Source of the DNA: Spirulina sp034932185
GTDB taxonomy: Bacteria; Cyanobacteriota; Cyanobacteriia; Cyanobacteriales; Spirulinaceae
Assembly (NCBI RefSeq): GCF_034932185.1
Contig: NZ_JAYGHW010000006.1
Location: 47,073 to 111,072, forward strand
Direction: 5' to 3'
DNA: 64,000 nucleotides
The translations under genes were made by a program, and so were the position numbers. Shown here one piece after another: positions 1 through 8,248 of this stretch; position 1 is the first letter of the stretch; every line of letters starts with the position of its first letter. The notes under the pieces were generated by a model. It did not search any database and was not told the origin of the DNA. It saw nothing but the letters and a program-made list of their open reading frames with translations.

Positions 1-102
1 ACGTTCAACAATAATACGTACCCTCGTACCTGCGGCTAGGTTTAAGGGTACTTCTAGTTGAAGAGCTGTCCCGTCAAATATGGCTTCGAGTTCTTGGAGC
101 AT
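1..102 (-). CDS. Antitoxin-like small protein, N-terminal part only
   Basis: The minus strand from 102 to the window edge encodes 34 residues beginning MLQELEAIFDGTALQLEVPL and ending in AGTRVRIIVER, still open at base 1. The pattern (short acidic start, xFDGxxLxxxxPLxLxxGTRVRIxVE) matches small AbrB-like or AF2212-like antitoxins that sit before PIN toxins. An in-frame TAG lies three codons upstream of the ATG, so this start is the only ATG choice. The toxin partner, if present, would be left of the window. Family assignment is from pattern only and the C-terminus cannot be seen. Confidence 0.6.
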   Translation of the reverse strand, partial: MLQELEAIFDGTALQLEVPLNLAAGTRVRIIVER

Positions 103-301
103 TATTTTCTAGAGGCTACAGACTACCTTCAGTATAGCCTGATCTCTAAGCAGCAAGATATGCTGCCTAACGTTAGCTGGCTCCAGTTTTTGGTTCGGGA
201 CGTACAGAAAGGCTATCTGTTGCTATTTGAGTGTGCTGGTTTTTGCCGTTCTGGTATAACTGAGGTATAACCAAGGAGTAAAACTTTCAGATAAGGTCAC
301 G

Positions 302-538
302 ATGAAAACTGCAATTTCGCTTCCAGATTCAGTTTTTGAGCAGGCAGAAGCACTCGCTCAACAGTTAGGGTTGTCGCGCAGTGAGCTTTATACAAAAGCG
401 TTACAGGTATATCTGGAAAGGTACAACCGTGATCAAATCTTGCTCAAGTTAAACCAAGTTTACGCTAGAGAGTCCTCCGAACTTGATCCAGTGATGGCAA
501 AGATGCAGTTTATGTCTTTGCCTTGTGAGGATTGGTAA
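302..538 (+). CDS. MazE/CopG-like ribbon-helix-helix antitoxin
   Basis: A 78-residue protein whose first 45 residues fit a ribbon-helix-helix DNA-binding fold: a beta strand (KTAISLPDSVFEQ) followed by helix-turn-helix LAQQLGLSRSELYTKALQVYLE. The acidic tail, ending in PCEDW, is the sort of segment that wraps the partner toxin. Its TAA stop overlaps the ATG of the next gene by one base (TAATG), so the two are translationally coupled. It would neutralise the MazF-like toxin and repress their shared promoter. Such pairs are common accessory genes in cyanobacteria. Confidence 0.85.
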   Translation: MKTAISLPDSVFEQAEALAQQLGLSRSELYTKALQVYLERYNRDQILLKLNQVYARESSELDPVMAKMQFMSLPCEDW

Positions 539-876
539 TGTATCGAGGAGAAATCTGGTGGGCGAACCTACCCGATCCAGTCGCCTCAGAACCTGGATAT
601 CGTCGCCCCGTCTTGGTGATTCAGGATGATGCTTTTACCCAAAGTCGAATTAGCACGGTTATCGTCGTTATCATCACCTCAAATATTCAGTTAGCGGAAG
701 CACCGGGCAATGTATTGTTACCGCGTGGAATGTCGGGTTTGTCGAGAGACTCCGTTGTAAATGTCTCTCAAATTTTCACAATCGATAAGACTTTTTTGGT
801 TGAGCGTATTGGTTCACTACCAGACTACTTGCAGGAGGAGATAGATGAGGGCTTACGAACAGTTTTGTATCTGTAG
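538..876 (+). CDS. MazF/PemK-type mRNA interferase toxin
   Basis: A 112-residue PemK/MazF-family endoribonuclease. The N-terminal motif YRGEIWWANLPDP and the following GYRRPVLVIQDD are the family signature. RxxS-like residues in the middle (GLSRDSVVNVSQIFTIDK) supply the usual catalytic Arg and the Ser/Thr strand. The ATG at 538 overlaps the antitoxin stop. A TTG six bases upstream would add two residues but has no advantage. The toxin cleaves single-stranded mRNA when its antitoxin is degraded. Length is normal and nothing looks broken. Confidence 0.9.
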   Translation: MYRGEIWWANLPDPVASEPGYRRPVLVIQDDAFTQSRISTVIVVIITSNIQLAEAPGNVLLPRGMSGLSRDSVVNVSQIFTIDKTFLVERIGSLPDYLQEEIDEGLRTVLYL

Positions 877-916
877 CAGCACCAGCTAACTTCACCGTTA
901 TACTGCGGCGGTTTTT

Positions 917-1001
917 CTCATGACTTGGCTTTACCTTCCTCCCCCCAACAGGCGGCAGAGCCGCCTAATACCCATGCCATGGCAGAGCCATGGCACGAGA
1001 T
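917..1001. repeat. Multi-hairpin dispersed repeat, short copy
   Basis: The segment begins CTCATGACTTGGCT and ends in two perfect hairpins with three-base loops: AGGCGGC-AGA-GCCGCCT, then TGCCATGGC-AGA-GCCATGGCA, followed by CGAGAT. The same start, hairpins and end recur at 48993-49096, where two further hairpins fill the middle. This copy has lost or never had them. No coding potential. The element is probably a non-autonomous repeat. Confidence 0.75.
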
Positions 1002-1031
1002 AATAACATCTAAGAAAATTTCCAGAAATAC

Positions 1032-1069
1032 GGGGAATGGGCAACGGGGAATGGGGAATGGGCAACGGG
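1032..1069. repeat. G-rich tandem repeat
   Basis: The 14-base unit GGGGAATGGGCAAC occurs twice, separated by an extra GGGGAAT. It lies between the hairpin repeat and the palindromic repeat at 1075 in the gap after the toxin gene. It looks like a slippage-prone spacer. Confidence 0.6.
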
Positions 1070-1074
1070 AGGGA

Positions 1075-1098
1075 GGGCGAAAAATTTTTCGCCCCTAC
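1075..1098. repeat. Palindromic REP-like repeat (GTAGGGGCG family)
   Basis: The core GGGCGAAAAATTTTTCGCCC is a perfect 20-base palindrome, followed by CTAC. It lies 11 bases past the end of glyS and could act as a transcription-terminating hairpin. Related copies stand at many other intergenic places in this window. Confidence 0.8.
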
Positions 1099-1109
1099 TT
1101 TGCGAGGGT

Positions 1110-3248
1110 TTAGTTTTTAACGATCGCTCCGAAGTCTCCCAAAATGCGGGCGTGGTTGCGGATGAGTCCTAATAAATTGAGGCGATTGGTTTGGATCGCT
1201 GGATCGTCAGCCATCACTAAAACACTATCTTCTCCATCAAAGAACCGCGTCACCGCTGGAGAAATCGCGGCTAATCCATCCACTAAGCGCTGATAATCCC
1301 GTTCTGCTTGGGCCTGCTCCGTTTGGGGAACCAATTCACAGAGCGCTGCATAGAGTACCCGTTCTGATTCCTGCTCAAAGAGATCCGGTTGGATCACCAC
1401 TTGGGGATCGAGGGTATCCGTGGGAAGCGCTCCCTTAGCTGCAAGGCGGGTGGAGCGGTTGACGGTTTCGTACAAAAGATCGAGATTTTGGCTATTGCGG
1501 AGATGTTGGATGAATTGGGCGCGATCGCGCAGATCCAATAAATCCTGAAGGGCGCGGCTATGGTATTCGGGGTCATCTTCCCCCAATACAGCATTTACCA
1601 AGTCGTAATCAATACCCAATTCATCCTGTAAAAGGGTGTGCGATCGCTGCACAAAGAAATGGATTAATGCCTCTAAGGGAGAACTATAGTCGGGATGGCC
1701 ACTGACAAAGGCCGCTGAAAATTGGGTGAGCAAATCTAATAGATTTAACTCCAAATTGCCATCCCAAATAATATTCACCACCGCATTGGCGGCCCGCCGT
1801 AGGGCAAAGGGATCAGATGAGCCGGTGGGGATCAGGCCTAAACCGAAAATACTCACCAAGGAATCGAGGCGATCGCCTAAACCCACCAATTGCCCCGCCA
1901 GGGTTTGGGGTAAATCATCATCAGCCCCACGGGGCAGGTAATGCTCAAAAATCCCCCGTGCGACCGCCGCCGATTCCCCACTGACCAGGGCGTATTTTTC
2001 CCCCATAATCCCCTGCAATTCCGGGAACTCATAGACCATTTGGGAGACGAGATCCGCTTTACAGAGCAGGGCAGTGCGTTCAATCGTGGCGGTTTCTGAA
2101 GCGGGTAAATCCAATTGCCGACACATTTCAGCAGTGAGATCGAGAATGCGATCAACCTTGATCTGCATTGACCCTAAATCTGCTTGGAACGTAATCGTTT
2201 CCAACTGGGGCAAATTCGCCTCTAAGGGTTCATCACAATCGGCATCGTAGAAAAACTTACCGTCCGCTAAACGGGCGCGGATCACTCTGGCGTTCCCCGT
2301 GGCGATCAAGTCAGCCTTCGCGGGATCGCCGTTGGCGATGGTGATGAAGTGGGGCAATAGGGAACCGTCGGCGGTTTGGATCGGGAAATACCGTTGATGT
2401 GTCACCATCACCGTGGTGATCACCTCTGGGGGGAGTTTGAGAAATTCTGCCTCAAAGTTCCCTATAACCGCCTGAGGAGCTTCCACCAAGTTAACAACTT
2501 CATCCAAAAGATCCACCGGGATTATGGCTTCTCCCTGAACAGATTGGGCGGCGGTTTCGATTTGGGCGATAATTGCCTCCCGCCGTTCGTGGGGATCAAC
2601 GATTACCCCTGCTGCCGCCATTGTGGCCTCATAGGCGGCGGGGTGGGGGATCGTGACAGGTTGAGGATGGAGGACACGGTGGCCCCAGGAAGTGCGATCG
2701 CTCTCGATCCGCTCCGAACCATTGACCAACACCACCGGCAACACCGCCTCATCCCACAGGGCCACCAACCACCGAATTGGCCGGGGAAACCGTAATTCTC
2801 CATCCCCCCACCGCATAAACCGCCGGCCCTCCAATTGGGTGATCCATTGGGGGATCAGGTCGCGGAGAATGTCCGGTGTGGGCTGGCCGGGGATCTGTTT
2901 GTCAATAAAAATGAATGCGCCCTTGGGGGTGTCTCGTTGGGTGAAATCCGCGACTGTAACCCCCTGTTTTTGGGCAAATCCGAGGGCGGCAGCGGTGGGT
3001 TCCCCATCGCGATAGGCGGCTTTGACCGGGGGGCCTTTGATTTCTTCGTGGCGATCAGCCTGTTGGGCCGGAACCCCCGTGAGGAGTACCGCCAGGCGGC
3101 GGGGGGTGGCGTAGAGGGTGATGGCCTCCGGGGTGAGGTGAGCTTCCCCCAGGCTGTTGGGGATTAGGCGTTGCCATTGGGCGATCGCACTGGCAACAAA
3201 ATCAGCGGGTAATTCTTCAGTACCCACTTCAAGGAGAAAATTCGGCAT
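1110..3248 (-). CDS. glyS: Glycine--tRNA ligase beta subunit
   Basis: A 712-residue protein beginning MPNFLLEVGTEELPADFV, the signature N-terminus of bacterial GlyRS beta chains. It works with the alpha subunit (glyQ, not in this window) in an alpha2-beta2 enzyme that charges tRNA-Gly. The beta chain contributes tRNA binding: a B3/B4-like region, an HD-like central part and a C-terminal DALR-type anticodon domain (about residues 590-700). Length fits the family (near 690). The gene stands alone, followed by a palindromic repeat. Orientation matches the LCP gene upstream, 84 bases away. Confidence 0.96.
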   Translation of the reverse strand: MPNFLLEVGTEELPADFVASAIAQWQRLIPNSLGEAHLTPEAITLYATPRRLAVLLTGVPAQQADRHEEIKGPPVKAAYRDGEPTAAALGFAQKQGVTVADFTQRDTPKGAFIFIDKQIPGQPTPDILRDLIPQWITQLEGRRFMRWGDGELRFPRPIRWLVALWDEAVLPVVLVNGSERIESDRTSWGHRVLHPQPVTIPHPAAYEATMAAAGVIVDPHERREAIIAQIETAAQSVQGEAIIPVDLLDEVVNLVEAPQAVIGNFEAEFLKLPPEVITTVMVTHQRYFPIQTADGSLLPHFITIANGDPAKADLIATGNARVIRARLADGKFFYDADCDEPLEANLPQLETITFQADLGSMQIKVDRILDLTAEMCRQLDLPASETATIERTALLCKADLVSQMVYEFPELQGIMGEKYALVSGESAAVARGIFEHYLPRGADDDLPQTLAGQLVGLGDRLDSLVSIFGLGLIPTGSSDPFALRRAANAVVNIIWDGNLELNLLDLLTQFSAAFVSGHPDYSSPLEALIHFFVQRSHTLLQDELGIDYDLVNAVLGEDDPEYHSRALQDLLDLRDRAQFIQHLRNSQNLDLLYETVNRSTRLAAKGALPTDTLDPQVVIQPDLFEQESERVLYAALCELVPQTEQAQAERDYQRLVDGLAAISPAVTRFFDGEDSVLVMADDPAIQTNRLNLLGLIRNHARILGDFGAIVKN

Positions 3249-3332
3249 TGTGGTTGATGGCGGTTGAGGTTTTGGGGTTGGGCAAGCTCCCCCCCTATAC
3301 AGTTAACAGTTTAGTGGCTCAGGGGGGCAATC

Positions 3333-4727
3333 CTAAGGGCGGTCTAGTTGGAGCCAGTCCCGGCCCAGTTGGATCGTAATGTCTGAGCTTAATTCCCCCG
3401 TACTTTCCACCCGCACCTCACCAATCCCTAGGGCCAGTTGGATCTGAGCCGCTATCCCCTGATCTCCCTTTTGGGCAATGATTCGGGTCGTTTCCAAGGG
3501 TTCATTCCAATTGTTGCTCATGAAGAAATTGGTGTAACCCTGGGCGCGTAAACTGTCTTGGATGGCGGCGATCGCCCCTTCACTGCCGGTACTGTTTTGG
3601 ATCGCAATTCGCACTCGTTCAGGAGTACTATCGGCCACCCCACCCAACCCCTGCTCAAAATGGTTGGACATGATCCGCCGAATGCCCCGCTCATCAGGAA
3701 GCCAGTAACTCACCGCATTTTCCCCAGTACCATTGAAAGCCCCCGGCAACATCAACATTTGCACATCATCCCGCTTCGTATTCGCCGCAAACCCCACCAA
3801 CGCCGCCAATTCTTCCACAGTGAGATTCGTGTCAATATTTTCTTGAATCACGTTGAAAATCTTCGGCAGCTTGAGCAACGTCTGAGGCCGAATTGCCTGC
3901 TCAATCACGGCTCGGATCAAAAGTTGCTGACGCTGAACCCGGCCAATATCGCCAAAGCGATCGTAGCGAAACCGCAAAAATTGCGTCGCTTTATTACCAT
4001 CTAAATGCTGCTCCCCTTGCTTGAGATCAATGTAGAGGTGTTGGCTATGGTCGGTGTATTTCATATCGTTGGGGACATAGAGCGTTACGCCCCCCAAGGC
4101 ATCGATTAACTTTTCCACCGCTTGGACATTGATCCGCACATAGCGATCAATCGGGACACCATTCAGCAATTGACTAACAGCACGGGCCGTCAAAGGAGCG
4201 CCGCCGTGGAGGTTGGCAGCATTAATCTTCATCTCCCCATAGCCCGATAATCGAACAGGCGTATCCCGTGGAATCGACAGAGCCGTAAGTTTGTAGTGAG
4301 TGGGGTCAAACCGAACCAAGATCATCGTGTCTGACAGCCCATCAACGGAATCCACCACTTGCTGATAGCCCAAATCCGGGGGCGGATTCTCAAGATCACC
4401 CGTCAGCACTTTTGTACCCAAGATCAAGACATTAACGGAGCGGGTCAGCTTGGGCAGGCTGAGGCTATCGGAGGTAATCGAACCCCCTTGGGAGAAGAGG
4501 GCGTTATCCTCTGAGGAGAGTAGGACACGACGGAGAGGAGTTGCAGAGAGGGAAATGGCTAGGATTGCCCCCGCCATTGCTGAAACCACACCAATCCCCG
4601 TGAGTCCCAACCAAATCCAAACCCAGCGAGGGCTTTGCTTCCCCGGAGCACGGCTTTTTTTGCGATATTTTCGCGGTGCTGTGCCAGGGCGAACGGGTTT
4701 AGATTTGACGTGACTTGGTTTAACCAC
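3333..4727 (-). CDS. LytR-CpsA-Psr (LCP) family cell-wall polymer transferase
   Basis: A 464-residue membrane protein. A basic, Pro-rich cytoplasmic tail (residues 1-33) precedes one transmembrane helix (about 34-60). The LCP domain (about 95-330) shows DTMILVRFDPTHYKLTALSIPRDT and a following R-rich stretch (FLRFRYDRFGDIGRVQRQQ) that binds lipid pyrophosphate. The C-terminal part (about 365-460) looks like a LytR_C domain, with VRIAIQNSTGSEGAIAAIQ. Such proteins ligate glycopolymers from lipid carriers to the peptidoglycan outside the plasma membrane. The product attached here cannot be predicted. Confidence 0.9.
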   Translation of the reverse strand: MVKPSHVKSKPVRPGTAPRKYRKKSRAPGKQSPRWVWIWLGLTGIGVVSAMAGAILAISLSATPLRRVLLSSEDNALFSQGGSITSDSLSLPKLTRSVNVLILGTKVLTGDLENPPPDLGYQQVVDSVDGLSDTMILVRFDPTHYKLTALSIPRDTPVRLSGYGEMKINAANLHGGAPLTARAVSQLLNGVPIDRYVRINVQAVEKLIDALGGVTLYVPNDMKYTDHSQHLYIDLKQGEQHLDGNKATQFLRFRYDRFGDIGRVQRQQLLIRAVIEQAIRPQTLLKLPKIFNVIQENIDTNLTVEELAALVGFAANTKRDDVQMLMLPGAFNGTGENAVSYWLPDERGIRRIMSNHFEQGLGGVADSTPERVRIAIQNSTGSEGAIAAIQDSLRAQGYTNFFMSNNWNEPLETTRIIAQKGDQGIAAQIQLALGIGEVRVESTGELSSDITIQLGRDWLQLDRP

Positions 4728-4985
4728 AAATTTTCACCACACCATTTAACGGGCAAATTCCCCAGTAATGTAAACGCAACAGAAAAGCAGTTGCAAGGTT
4801 TACTCCATGATCATTGCAGCGGTTTTGGGACAAAATCGGGATGAGAAGCACGAAAAATGGGCCAAAATCTTCAAGATGTTTTTTCGATTGTACGGTACGG
4901 GCTGAAATTGGGATAGATGGGGGATGAAGGATGAAGGATGAAGGATGAAGGGTGAAGGATGAAGGGTGAATGCTGCGAGGCTTTG
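4728..4985. other. Non-coding gap with a heptamer array
   Basis: This gap holds the likely promoter of the LCP gene (its start is at 4727, reading left) and a short tandem array at 4922-4963. An open frame across 4720-5280 on the minus strand is only a shadow of the membrane protein gene in another frame. Confidence 0.5.
4922..4963. repeat. Heptamer tandem repeat, six units
   Basis: Six consecutive 7-base units, GGATGAA or GGGTGAA, run without interruption (order: A, A, A, G, A, G type). It lies 22 bases beyond the stop of the minus-strand membrane protein. Copy number is likely to vary between strains. Confidence 0.85.
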
Positions 4986-5339
4986 CTATTCTCCCCCCGG
5001 TAATCGGGGGGTTTTTCCCCGCCATACCTGAAACATTAACCCGACGCAGGTTAAGACGTAGATGCTGCTGAGGGTTCCCTCCAAAAACAAGAGGCGGAAT
5101 TGCCAAACCTGATCGGGGGCTTGGGTTGCGCCGAGGCTTAATGTGGCGATCGCCCCCAACCAGATCAGAAATAAGCGCAGGGCCAGGCGGCTGGTTTGCC
5201 GTTGTTGGGGAGAGGTTTGGGGTTGCCAGAGCCACCAGAGGGCGGGCAATGGGCCCAGGAAAGGAATCAGGGTAAACCACAGTTGCAGCTTGATCAGCGG
5301 GCGTTCTGCCCAGGGATCCAATGGGAATGATGGTTTCAT
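4986..5339 (-). CDS. Small conserved membrane protein
   Basis: A 117-residue protein with three probable membrane segments: about residues 17-39 (LQLWFTLIPFLGPLPALWWLW), 55-72 (LRLFLIWLGAIATLSLG) and 82-106 (FRLLFLEGTLSSIYVLTCVGLMFQVW). The tail is GKTPRLPGGE. No known domain is recognised. Proteins of this size and layout are common unnamed cyanobacterial membrane proteins. It is not clearly coupled to a neighbour; the next gene upstream begins more than 1 kb away. The reading frame is supported by its hydrophobic pattern. Confidence 0.7.
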   Translation of the reverse strand: MKPSFPLDPWAERPLIKLQLWFTLIPFLGPLPALWWLWQPQTSPQQRQTSRLALRLFLIWLGAIATLSLGATQAPDQVWQFRLLFLEGTLSSIYVLTCVGLMFQVWRGKTPRLPGGE

Positions 5340-5348
5340 AAGGGGTAG

Positions 5349-5368
5349 GGGCGAAAAATTTTTCGCCC
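5349..5368. repeat. Palindromic REP-like repeat
   Basis: GGGCGAAAAATTTTTCGCCC, a perfect 20-base palindrome preceded by GTAG. It lies between the small membrane protein start and the stop of the aldo/keto reductase gene, and may terminate the latter. Confidence 0.8.
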
Positions 5369-5410
5369 GCCGAGGATTTTTTTAAATTAACGGCGATGAA
5401 TGGCTTTGGA

Positions 5411-6400
5411 CTAATGGCTTTGAAAAATATTCTGCACTATTGGTTTTGCTAAGGCTGCGGCCTGATCCAAAGCGGCCACTTCCCCCTCATGGAGTCGCCA
5501 CCCCATCGCGCCGGCATTTTCCTGGGCTTGGGCAATGGTTTTTGCTCCGGGAATGGGCATGGTTCCTTTGCAGATGCACCAATTGAGGGCAATTTGGGCG
5601 ATGGTTTTGTTTTTTTCCTGGGCTAACTGGGCTAAACATTGGCGCAATGGCTCCATACCTGGCAAAATTTGCCGACAGACCACCCCCCGCAAACCTTTTG
5701 GATAGGGGCCTTCGGGGGTGTATTTGCCCGTCAGTAATCCTAAAGCGAGGGGGCTATAGGCGATTAACTGGATGCCGAGGCGATCGCACTTTTCCTTTAA
5801 TCCCAATTCTGTCACCGGATAGGTAGAGAGGAGGGAATACTGCACCTGTAGGGAGGCGATGGGGACATGGCGATCGCCCAACCGCTCATGGGCCCACCGT
5901 AACCGTTGCGGCCCAAAATTCGACAACCCCACCCCTTTCACTAAACCCTGTTGGTACAATTGCGCCAACCCATCCAACAGCGGCCCCTCCTGCCAGGGGA
6001 AATAATTCGCCGTTGACCAATGCAATTGCACCAGATCAATGGGTCGCCCCAACCGTTCCGCCGAAGCCGCCGCCGCCTTCACCATCGCCTGGGGCGTTAA
6101 TCGCCAAGGGTAGGGGGCGAGTTTCGTGCCGATGCAAATGTTTTCCCGGTTCGGCCCTGAATATTCCCGCGCAAACCGCCCTAACAAGATCTCACTTTGG
6201 CCCTTTAATTTCCCCGTCCCGTAGGAATCCCCGGTATCAAAAAAGGTCATTCCCCGCCCGACGGCGTAGTTAAAAGCAGCTTGGAGGTCATCATCCATTT
6301 CCGGGCGGTAATCCCACAGGAGGCGATTGCCCCAAGCCCAAGTACCGCAGCCCAGTTCTGGCCAGGTCAGGGCCGGGGAGGATGGAGGTAAGGATGGCAT
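5411..6400 (-). CDS. Aldo/keto reductase
   Basis: A 329-residue NADPH-dependent oxidoreductase of the TIM-barrel aldo/keto reductase superfamily. The catalytic tetrad is visible: Asp and Tyr in FFDTGDSYGTG, Lys in IGTKLAPYP and His in VQLHWS. SNFG and the C-terminal IPGAKTIAQAQENAGA segment fit cofactor binding. The frame is open 23 codons further upstream (to 6469), but those residues (MRQCTLEILNFFRNTK) do not resemble the family, so the start at 6400 (MPSLPPSSPALTWPELGCG) is preferred. The substrate cannot be told from sequence. Confidence 0.92.
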   Translation of the reverse strand: MPSLPPSSPALTWPELGCGTWAWGNRLLWDYRPEMDDDLQAAFNYAVGRGMTFFDTGDSYGTGKLKGQSEILLGRFAREYSGPNRENICIGTKLAPYPWRLTPQAMVKAAAASAERLGRPIDLVQLHWSTANYFPWQEGPLLDGLAQLYQQGLVKGVGLSNFGPQRLRWAHERLGDRHVPIASLQVQYSLLSTYPVTELGLKEKCDRLGIQLIAYSPLALGLLTGKYTPEGPYPKGLRGVVCRQILPGMEPLRQCLAQLAQEKNKTIAQIALNWCICKGTMPIPGAKTIAQAQENAGAMGWRLHEGEVAALDQAAALAKPIVQNIFQSH

Positions 6401-6637
6401 GATCTTGATCACGGGATTAATTTTCGTGTTTCTGAAAAAATTTAAAATTTCTAGGGTGCATTGTCTCAAAAATTAGCTAGGATGATGCTTGTCCAAGCAA
6501 TCATCCCTCCTGGATGGAGAATAAGGTGGTGATTGGGCTAGTTATTGCCCCGGTTAACGGGAATACTCAATAACTGATTAACCATCAAGGCTGTTCTCTT
6601 GTTGCTCAATAATAAACGGTTTGGAGACTATTTACTG

Positions 6638-6763
6638 ATGAAACGTTCTATTGCCTTCTTGGCTCTCTTGCTTGCTGTCTCTTCTGTAGCTCTAACCGCC
6701 TGTGGTGGTGGCGGAGAAGCCCCCACGGCAGAACCATCCCCCGAAGAGTCCCCTGCTCAATAA
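6638..6763 (+). CDS. Small lipoprotein, 41 residues
   Basis: A short gene: MKRSIAFLALLLAVSSVALT followed by A-C-GGGG and an acidic Pro-rich tail ending EESPAQ. Two Lys/Arg-type residues, a hydrophobic core and the lipobox LTAC make a lipoprotein signal with Cys22 as the lipidated residue. The mature part is only 20 residues (Gly, Glu, Pro, Ser). A GGAG ribosome site lies about ten bases upstream of the ATG, and a perfect terminator hairpin follows at 6785. Function is unknown; it is too short for most gene finders. Confidence 0.75.
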   Translation: MKRSIAFLALLLAVSSVALTACGGGGEAPTAEPSPEESPAQ

Positions 6764-6784
6764 ATTGAGAAGGTATTGACCAAT

Positions 6785-6831
6785 AAAAACACGCTTAACT
6801 GTTATATCACCATACAGTTAAGCGTGTTTTT
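6785..6831. terminator. Bidirectional intrinsic terminator
   Basis: A perfect 18-base inverted repeat: AAAAACACGCTTAACTGT (6785-6802) and its complement at 6814-6831, with an 11-base loop. The stem ends in T5 on either strand. It separates the small lipoprotein gene from the convergent sasA gene, which stops at 6840, and should terminate both. Confidence 0.92.
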
Positions 6832-6839
6832 ATGGCCGC

Positions 6840-7982
6840 CTAACGATATACCGGCAACGTAAATTGAAAACAACTGCCTTTTTGGGGGGTACTATCCACC
6901 CAAATATTGCCGTAGTGGGCTTGGATCACCTTACGACAGAGGGCTAAACCGATTCCAAAGCCCTCCTGTGCTTCATCGCGTTTGAGGCGAAAATGTCCTT
7001 CAAAAATCAGATCCCGCTTCTCGGCAGGAATCCCTAGGCCCGTGTCAGCAACACTCACCTGCACTTTTTGCGCCGTGCGGTGCAAAATGGCCACGGTAAT
7101 CGTTCCTTGGGGTGGGGTGTATTTAATCGCATTTTCGAGTAAATTGGTCAGCACTTGGCGAATCAGTTCGCCATCGGCATAAACATCAGGTAAATCCTGG
7201 GGAATATCCTGAATTAGCGTCAAATCTTTAGCCGCAAATCGCAGGGTTAACTGGCTGAGGACATCTTCGCAGAGGGGCCGCAATTGTAAACTGCGTAATT
7301 GCAAGTTTAAGCCGCTATTCTTCCCTTGGGCTGCCTGTAAAATATCGTTGATCATCCGGTTCATGACCCGAAATTGGGTGCGGGCGTGCTTATAGAGTTG
7401 GTGCTTTAATTGGGCGGCGCGTTCGGGGTCTTCATGGGTGTGGGCTAGTTCGAGGGTTTCGACGGCGATCGCCGCCGCCGTTAACGGACTCCGCAAATCA
7501 TGGGCCAACATCGCCAACACCTGATCCTTAAATTGCAATTGCTCATTGAGTTCCGCATTTTCCCGTTTGAGGCGAAACAGATCCTCAGCTAAACGAATTT
7601 GGGTCACAGAATAGCGATCGCTCTCCGCCTGATCCCCCCCTTGGCTCGTCACATCCGCCAACCACTGTGACCACCACCGCTTCACCTGCGCCACCAAGTC
7701 ACCCCCCGCTAAGGTTTGGCGCGGAGCCGGATAAATTTTCACCAAGGACGGAGCCGCCACTAACCGAAAATGCTCCGCAAGATCAGGATTTTCGCTAATT
7801 TCCAGCACCTCTAATTCAAAGTCATCCTGTTGCTGTAACCCTTGTAAATAGGCTTGAATTTCTTGGGCATAGCCTTGGGTTGCCGCCCGTTCATCCACAA
7901 ACAGCAGCAGCTTCAGAAGATTAGCAGTCTCCAGTGGGGGCATAGCGCAGGGAGTCGGCTCAGGGGGGTTAGAAGATCGCAC
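6840..7982 (-). CDS. sasA: Adaptive-response sensory kinase SasA
   Basis: A 380-residue histidine kinase with a KaiB-like thioredoxin-fold sensor at about residues 20-108 (LLKLLLFVDERAATQGYAQ to VKRWWSQW), a short coiled coil (130-152), a HisKA domain with phospho-accepting His161 (MLAHDLRSPLTA) and a HATPase domain (N box LLENAIKYTP, G boxes DTGLGIP and GFGIGLAL). SasA binds the KaiC clock ATPase and phosphorylates RpaA, so carrying circadian time to transcription. The position of the His matches the known SasA layout. A second start at residue 14 (MPPLETANLL) is possible. The gene is divergent from a glycogen branching enzyme. Confidence 0.95.
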   Translation of the reverse strand: MRSSNPPEPTPCAMPPLETANLLKLLLFVDERAATQGYAQEIQAYLQGLQQQDDFELEVLEISENPDLAEHFRLVAAPSLVKIYPAPRQTLAGGDLVAQVKRWWSQWLADVTSQGGDQAESDRYSVTQIRLAEDLFRLKRENAELNEQLQFKDQVLAMLAHDLRSPLTAAAIAVETLELAHTHEDPERAAQLKHQLYKHARTQFRVMNRMINDILQAAQGKNSGLNLQLRSLQLRPLCEDVLSQLTLRFAAKDLTLIQDIPQDLPDVYADGELIRQVLTNLLENAIKYTPPQGTITVAILHRTAQKVQVSVADTGLGIPAEKRDLIFEGHFRLKRDEAQEGFGIGLALCRKVIQAHYGNIWVDSTPQKGSCFQFTLPVYR

Positions 7983-8166
7983 AGCAACAATATCCTTGGG
8001 GAATTAGGGATAAGCGGGGAGACCCAGATCGAAAATGTCAAGATCAATTAATCTTATTTTAATATCTTCAGGCTGGCCGCTAACCTCACCCCCTAGGAGT
8101 TTGGTTGGGAATCTCCGTTTCGGCTTAGAATCTGAAGATAGCCTAAAGGCCCGGCCGGGTGACAGC

Positions 8167-8193
8167 CCCCTACGCCCAAAGGATCCGTAGGGG
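8167..8193. repeat. Inverted repeat in the sasA/GH57 gap
   Basis: CCCCTACG (8167-8174) pairs with CGTAGGGG (8186-8193) over an 11-base loop, then CGG. It is related to the GTAGGGGCG repeat family. It lies about 56 bases before the GH57 start, so it would be in that gene's leader. Confidence 0.55.
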
Positions 8194-8248
8194 CGGTGCA
8201 TTCCCAGTCTTTTTCCGCTGAACCTTTGACCCAACCCCCCAAATTCCC

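Noticed and set aside
58..270. Plus-strand open frame of 70 codons with a TTG start
   Set aside because: It overlaps the antitoxin-like start on the other strand, has no ribosome site and no recognisable motif.
925..1113. Open frame through the repeat region
   Set aside because: It consists of the hairpin and tandem repeats and runs into the glyS stop; composition is that of repeats.
2376..2795. Long antisense frames inside glyS, metK, holA, ilvD and cimA
   Set aside because: They mirror well-recognised genes on the other strand; their length follows from GC-rich codon structure.
4720..5280. 186-codon minus-strand frame
   Set aside because: It overlaps the small membrane protein in another frame, is rich in Pro, Ser and Arg, and crosses the heptamer array.
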